Source: 2-12-FULL-42-15 sp964196565 (GTDB lineage Bacteria; Pseudomonadota; Gammaproteobacteria; Coxiellales; Coxiellaceae). Taken from it: 36,656 bases of DNA. Of the stretch, positions 32,971 through 36,656 are shown one piece after another. The stretch is taken from the NCBI GenBank assembly GCA_964196565.1, contig CAXMUH010000029.1:1-36656 (forward strand). The letters are read 5' to 3'. The notes under the pieces are model-generated. The model did no database searches. It worked only from the letters and a program-made list of their open reading frames with translations, and had not been told where the DNA came from. A program made the position numbers and the translations under genes. How positions within the stretch are numbered: the first letter of the stretch is position 1; each line of letters opens with the position of its first letter.

Positions 32971-33234
32971 TTAACGACCACGTTGTATTTTCTTTATTAA
33001 TAGCCCAGGGCCACCTCCGTGACCACTAAAATAACCATGGTTCCAAGCTTTGTAGCCATGCATAGTCGTGCATAATAAAACTAGAGCTGCAGCAATAGTG
33101 ATGATATATCCAAATACTTTAGCAAGACCTCTACCGCGACCTTTATCTGCACGATAAGACCATACTAAAAGTACAACACCAACAGCTAAAGCAATTAGTT
33201 CTACCCCAAAAGCTATGTCAAATAAAAAACCCAT
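32971..33234 (-). CDS. small two-helix membrane protein
   Basis: An 87-residue protein with two hydrophobic helices (about 3-26, FLFDIAFGVELIALAVGVVLL, and about 40-60, VFGYIITIAAALVLLCTTM) joined by a basic loop (YRADKGRGRGLAK). A Gly/His-rich tail follows (HGYKAWNHGYFSGHGGGPG), ending in a basic stretch. AAAAGGAGAG is a strong ribosome binding site 5 bases before the ATG. A TATACT -10 box (33280-33275) lies about 40 bases upstream without a clear -35. I do not recognise a family. The His/Gly-rich tail might bind a metal, but that is a guess. Confidence 0.7.
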   Translation of the reverse strand: MGFLFDIAFGVELIALAVGVVLLVWSYRADKGRGRGLAKVFGYIITIAAALVLLCTTMHGYKAWNHGYFSGHGGGPGLLIKKIQRGR

Positions 33235-33370
33235 GATTGCTCTCCTTTTGATAGCATTGGTTGTTTATGTGTAAAGTATAGCAGAGAAAGTGATCTTTTT
33301 ATGAGCATTCGCCGCAAAAAAAACAAGTGCAAACAAATAGTTACAGTAAATATGGATTAATTATTTGCAA

Positions 33371-36322
33371 TCAGGTATATGGTGGAGACTTTTTGACTGC
33401 GGACAGCAAAAAATCAATAGGATGCAAGACCCGTTGCTGAGTACATCTTCTGATCTGGGCCCGACAAGAATAGCCCGTCGCCAGTAAGGTACAGTTTTGC
33501 CGAGTATAAGCTTCCCAGCTCATCTTAAATAGTGCTTTGGAAGAGGCAACATGCTCAACTTCATGGCCATACATCCCCGCCATTCCACAGCAGCCAACGT
33601 CTACCAGCTCTACTTCCAAACCAAATTTTTGAAAGAGTTTAAGCCATTGGTCACCATATTCACTATTGGCCGTTTTTTCACTGCAGTGCAAAATCAAGAA
33701 AATTTTATGATTGGGCTGGTGACATTTTATTGCTTTAAATTCCTGCTTTGCCAACCAGTGTTGAACTAAATTGACCTGCAATAATTCTTTTTGGGGTAAA
33801 ACTTCCGTATATTGATTCGCATAAACCAACGTCATGCTGGGTTCAATTCCTAGCAGTGGAAATTGGTGCTGCTGAATTTTTAAAAGTACCGCTGCACTTT
33901 TTTTTGCAACTTGCTTAAATTCTTGCAAGCAACCTTTGAGATTTAGCGGTTCACCATTTTCAATTCCTTCTAGAACAAAAACATTAAAGCCCATCAAACT
34001 CAGAAACTTATAAATTGAAATTTGGAGTTCTGCTTCATAACAAGAAGTTATCCAATCAGAAACGAGCACAACGGATTTTTTTGGATTTTCCTGAATAATT
34101 TCATCTGCTGAATAAAGCTTAATCTTTTCTTGGTTTGCTCTTTGCTTAAAGCTTGGCGCACTGAGTGTCGGCAAATCATCTATTTTGAAAAATGTTTTTG
34201 AAATCCATCGACTAAAGAAATTTTGCATTATTATATTTGATATTCTGGGATATTTGCTTTGATACAATGTAATTTTTTCAGAGTTTGCGCTTACCTTGTC
34301 TCTTAAACTCATTGAATGATTTTTATAATACATCGATAAAAACTTTGATTTAAAGGAGGGCACATCAATTTGCACTGGGCATTTAGTTTTGCATGCGCCG
34401 CATCCTAGACAACCATTCATCGCATCAAATACTTCGCCTGAAAATTTATCCGCAGCTGATTTCTGAGTGCTTTCTAAGCGTAGCCATTCTCGCAGCAGCG
34501 TTGCTCGCCCTTTAGGTGAATGAACGCGATCGCGCGTCACTTTATAAGAGGGGCACATGACTTCGGTTGCATCAACATTAAAACATTCGCCATTGCCATT
34601 ACAATGCAGCGACCGTGAAAATGTTTGCACTAATGATGGTTTAATTTCACGATTATAATCACCGCGCAGCTTAGGAACATTTATTGCAATTAGATCACTT
34701 TTATTTTCCAAGGGTGTTGCGATTTTTCCAGGATTTAACCTGTTTCTTGGATCAAACGCTTGTTTGATTTTACAAAGCTCTGCAAAAAGCGTTTGCCCAA
34801 ACGTTTCTGGCACATATTGACTGCGGAAGCCTTTGCCATGTTCTCCCCACATAATACCATTATATTTTTGAACTAACGTCGCCACCTTATCTGAGATAGT
34901 ATAATAGAGTGCTTTATCTTTGTCATCGCTCAAGTTAAGTGCAGGGCGCACATGCAAGCAGCCTGCATCGACATGACCAAACATGCCATATTCCAATCCC
35001 TCACTATCCAAAATAGCCCTAAATTCCATAATATATTCAGCCAACCTTTCGGGTGGCACTAAAGTATCTTCGACACCAGATACGGGCGTTTGAAAACTTT
35101 TGGTTTTTCCCAAAAGACCAACGCTTTTTTTTCGCAATTCCCACAAAGATCCAATTTCTGCAACGTCTCTAACAGTTTTTACTTGCAAACGCAGAGATAG
35201 AAGATTTACATCAAGGATAGTAAGCAATGCTAACGCTTGACGATCAACTTCCTCGGCAGAGTCACCAACGAATTCAACCAATGTTAAACCCTGAACTTCT
35301 CCCCGTGTGCTTTCAATATATACTTTTACCTTGGGATACAGGATATCGGTTTTGGCCAATGTTAAAATACGGCCATCAACGGTTTCAATAGCCTCTGGAT
35401 TTGCTTGCAATAAAACTTTAGCATCAGCCAACGCCGATTCAAATGTGGCGTACTGAAGAATAACTAATATTTTATGCAAAGGTTTTTTTGTTACTTTAAG
35501 TTTAATTTCAGTAACTGCACAAAGTGTCCCTTCTGAACCGGCTAAAATTGCATTTAAATCAAAATTAGTTTTGTCTTTATTGACCACGCTTTTTAATCCA
35601 TATCCAGTAAGCATTCTTGGCAAATTAGGATAAAGTTTTTCAATTTCAGCTTGGTGTGTCGTCACAGTTTGGTGTACCGTTCGATAAATATTGCCAACCA
35701 TTCCATCGCATTGCATACATTTTTCGAGGTCTGCATTTGATATTTTTTCACTTTCGAGTAGCGTGCCGTCGGTCAATACGCTTTTAATGTTGATTACTTG
35801 ATCTTGCGTTCGACCATAAAAAGTTGAACCTTTGCCACACGCATTGGTGCTAACCATTCCACCTAAGGTTGCACGAGAACTGGTAGAGATCGATATAGGG
35901 AAAAAATATCCGTGTGGTTCTAAATATTTATTTAATTGATCAAGCACCACGCCAGGTTCAACGATCACCCATTCTTCTTTTAAATTAAGTTCTTTGATGT
36001 GATTCATAAATTTCGAACAATCAATAATAATCCCGTCACTTAATGACTGGCCATTAGTGCCGGTACCACCGCCGCGCAATGAAAAATACAGCGAGTTAAA
36101 TGGGTCTTGATTAGCAACGCTAAAAATATTTGAAATATCGGTTTCAGATTTTGGAAATAGAATAAGCTCTGGCATTAATTGATAGACGCTATTGTCAGTC
36201 GACATCACCAACCGGGTAGAAAGGCTAAAGTTTATCTCACCTTTAAATTGGCTGGCTTCAAGCTGAATAATAAAAGCCTTTATTAGCTGACGCATATCAT
36301 TTTCTGACTGAGGTGATGACAT
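33371..36322 (-). CDS. ydiJ: YdiJ-type FAD-linked and iron-sulfur oxidoreductase
   Basis: A 983-residue fusion. The N-terminal FAD-binding domain of the PCMH/D-2-hydroxyacid dehydrogenase type has the flavin loop RGGGTGTNGQSL (about 83-94) and GGMVSTNACGKGSTFYG. The FAD-oxidase C-terminal domain has GHVDAGCLHVRP. Cysteine-rich Fe-S parts include CNGNGECFNV...VMCPSY near 575 and CLGCGACKTKCP near 638-650, then a CCG domain with VGCCGMAGMYGHE near 915. The order and length match E. coli YdiJ (about 1018 residues), reported to act on D-2-hydroxyglutarate. It feeds electrons from a 2-hydroxy acid to an acceptor. AGTCAAACC precedes the ATG without a clear ribosome binding site. Confidence 0.93.
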   Translation of the reverse strand: MSSPQSENDMRQLIKAFIIQLEASQFKGEINFSLSTRLVMSTDNSVYQLMPELILFPKSETDISNIFSVANQDPFNSLYFSLRGGGTGTNGQSLSDGIIIDCSKFMNHIKELNLKEEWVIVEPGVVLDQLNKYLEPHGYFFPISISTSSRATLGGMVSTNACGKGSTFYGRTQDQVINIKSVLTDGTLLESEKISNADLEKCMQCDGMVGNIYRTVHQTVTTHQAEIEKLYPNLPRMLTGYGLKSVVNKDKTNFDLNAILAGSEGTLCAVTEIKLKVTKKPLHKILVILQYATFESALADAKVLLQANPEAIETVDGRILTLAKTDILYPKVKVYIESTRGEVQGLTLVEFVGDSAEEVDRQALALLTILDVNLLSLRLQVKTVRDVAEIGSLWELRKKSVGLLGKTKSFQTPVSGVEDTLVPPERLAEYIMEFRAILDSEGLEYGMFGHVDAGCLHVRPALNLSDDKDKALYYTISDKVATLVQKYNGIMWGEHGKGFRSQYVPETFGQTLFAELCKIKQAFDPRNRLNPGKIATPLENKSDLIAINVPKLRGDYNREIKPSLVQTFSRSLHCNGNGECFNVDATEVMCPSYKVTRDRVHSPKGRATLLREWLRLESTQKSAADKFSGEVFDAMNGCLGCGACKTKCPVQIDVPSFKSKFLSMYYKNHSMSLRDKVSANSEKITLYQSKYPRISNIIMQNFFSRWISKTFFKIDDLPTLSAPSFKQRANQEKIKLYSADEIIQENPKKSVVLVSDWITSCYEAELQISIYKFLSLMGFNVFVLEGIENGEPLNLKGCLQEFKQVAKKSAAVLLKIQQHQFPLLGIEPSMTLVYANQYTEVLPQKELLQVNLVQHWLAKQEFKAIKCHQPNHKIFLILHCSEKTANSEYGDQWLKLFQKFGLEVELVDVGCCGMAGMYGHEVEHVASSKALFKMSWEAYTRQNCTLLATGYSCRAQIRRCTQQRVLHPIDFLLSAVKKSPPYT

Positions 36323-36461
36323 GGTAAGTCAAACCTTTGAGCTTTGCCTTTGATCTATTTAGTATAGTACACTTTAGGTGAAAGTACTGTATATTCAGGT
36401 AATTAGAATGGAGGGCTGCCTACCGTCATCCCGTGGCTTGTGTAGGGTGGATTCTCGTGAA
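36323..36461. other. intergenic gap with a repeat fragment
   Basis: No gene is seen. A TATACT-like -10 box for the YdiJ-type gene lies near 36362. TGTAGGGTGGATTC (36440-36453) resembles part of a dispersed intergenic repeat. Confidence 0.3.
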
Positions 36462-36656
36462 TTACGCACTCGAGGCATCACCGGCCTGGTCGGCATATTG
36501 GCCATAATAATCTAGATACCAATCCACAAACTGAGACACTCCCTTTTCAACGCCGATTTTTGGTTTATACCCCAATTCATGTTCCAAGTTTTTAGTACTG
36601 GCATATGTTCGAGCCACATCACCCGGCTGCAATGGCAACATATTTTTCTCGGCTTT
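36462..36656 (-). CDS. NAD-dependent nucleotide-sugar epimerase, C-terminal fragment
   Basis: The minus strand is open from the right edge to a TAA at 36462-36464 (64 residues). The fragment KAEKNMLPLQPGDVARTYAS, then KNLEHELGYKPKIGVEKGVSQFVDWYLDYYGQYA, is the characteristic C-terminus of UDP-glucuronate 4-epimerase and related short-chain epimerases (MLPMQPGDV..TYAD, F..P...EGI..FV.WY..YY). These make sugar nucleotides for surface polysaccharide. The catalytic part is outside the window. It is the only gene at the right edge. Confidence 0.85.
   Translation of the reverse strand, partial: KAEKNMLPLQPGDVARTYASTKNLEHELGYKPKIGVEKGVSQFVDWYLDYYGQYADQAGDASSA

Noticed and set aside
1..36656. CRISPR arrays, tRNA and rRNA genes
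   Set aside because: I saw no regularly spaced direct repeats, no tRNA T-loop with matching acceptor ends and no rRNA-like sequence by eye; tRNAscan and CRISPR tools would settle this.

Overview
The window looks like a chromosomal segment of a gammaproteobacterium of low to moderate GC content. The gene set resembles the order Legionellales (Legionella/Coxiella/Aquicella-type bacteria). Supporting this are a small secreted protein resembling the EirA family associated with Dot/Icm type IV secretion, the split hemC...hemD-hemX-hemY heme cluster, an Mla-type operon with a STAS-fused permease and a PqiC-like lipoprotein, tandem MFS transporters, and proteins with effector-like architecture (ankyrin plus metalloprotease, coiled coil). 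The placement is inferred from families and is not proven.

Left part (1-5565): a truncated TauE/SafE permease on the minus strand, a secreted SH3-like protein, a MITE-like palindromic element with a possible 5-bp target duplication, a small 90-residue protein with a very strong ribosome binding site, the metK-ahcY pair of the S-adenosylmethionine cycle, and a cysteine-rich lipoprotein. Next (5659-9089) comes a tightly coupled four-gene lipid-transport operon: STAS-permease, ATPase, MCE protein and auxiliary lipoprotein. After a small secreted protein come trpS on the minus strand, a betaine-homocysteine-type methyltransferase that could close the methyl cycle with metK and ahcY, and uvrD.

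Middle (14877-21617): an accessory stretch on the plus strand. It holds a TPR-sulfotransferase-fold protein with an altered cofactor loop, an unknown coiled-coil protein with an internal duplication, an ankyrin protein carrying HELVH (a zinc-protease motif), and a complete type V autotransporter. This is the most interesting part of the window.

Right part: on the minus strand, a lytic-transglycosylase-like lipoprotein overlapping a TauE/SafE permease, two tandem overlapping MFS transporters, and tdk. On the plus strand, the EirA-like protein, a PlsC-family acyltransferase, hemC, a NIF3/YqfO-like protein, hemD, hemX and hemY. On the minus strand again, a small two-helix membrane protein, a YdiJ-type FAD/Fe-S oxidoreductase, and the C-terminus of a nucleotide-sugar epimerase running off the right edge.

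The intergenic regions are rich in palindromic repeats of several families (1607-1768, 4881-5019, 9146-9255, 9684-9747, 12379-12404, 14732-14821, 23130-23180, 25904-25977, 26718-26775, 29668-29759). I saw no tRNA, rRNA, CRISPR array or intact insertion sequence.
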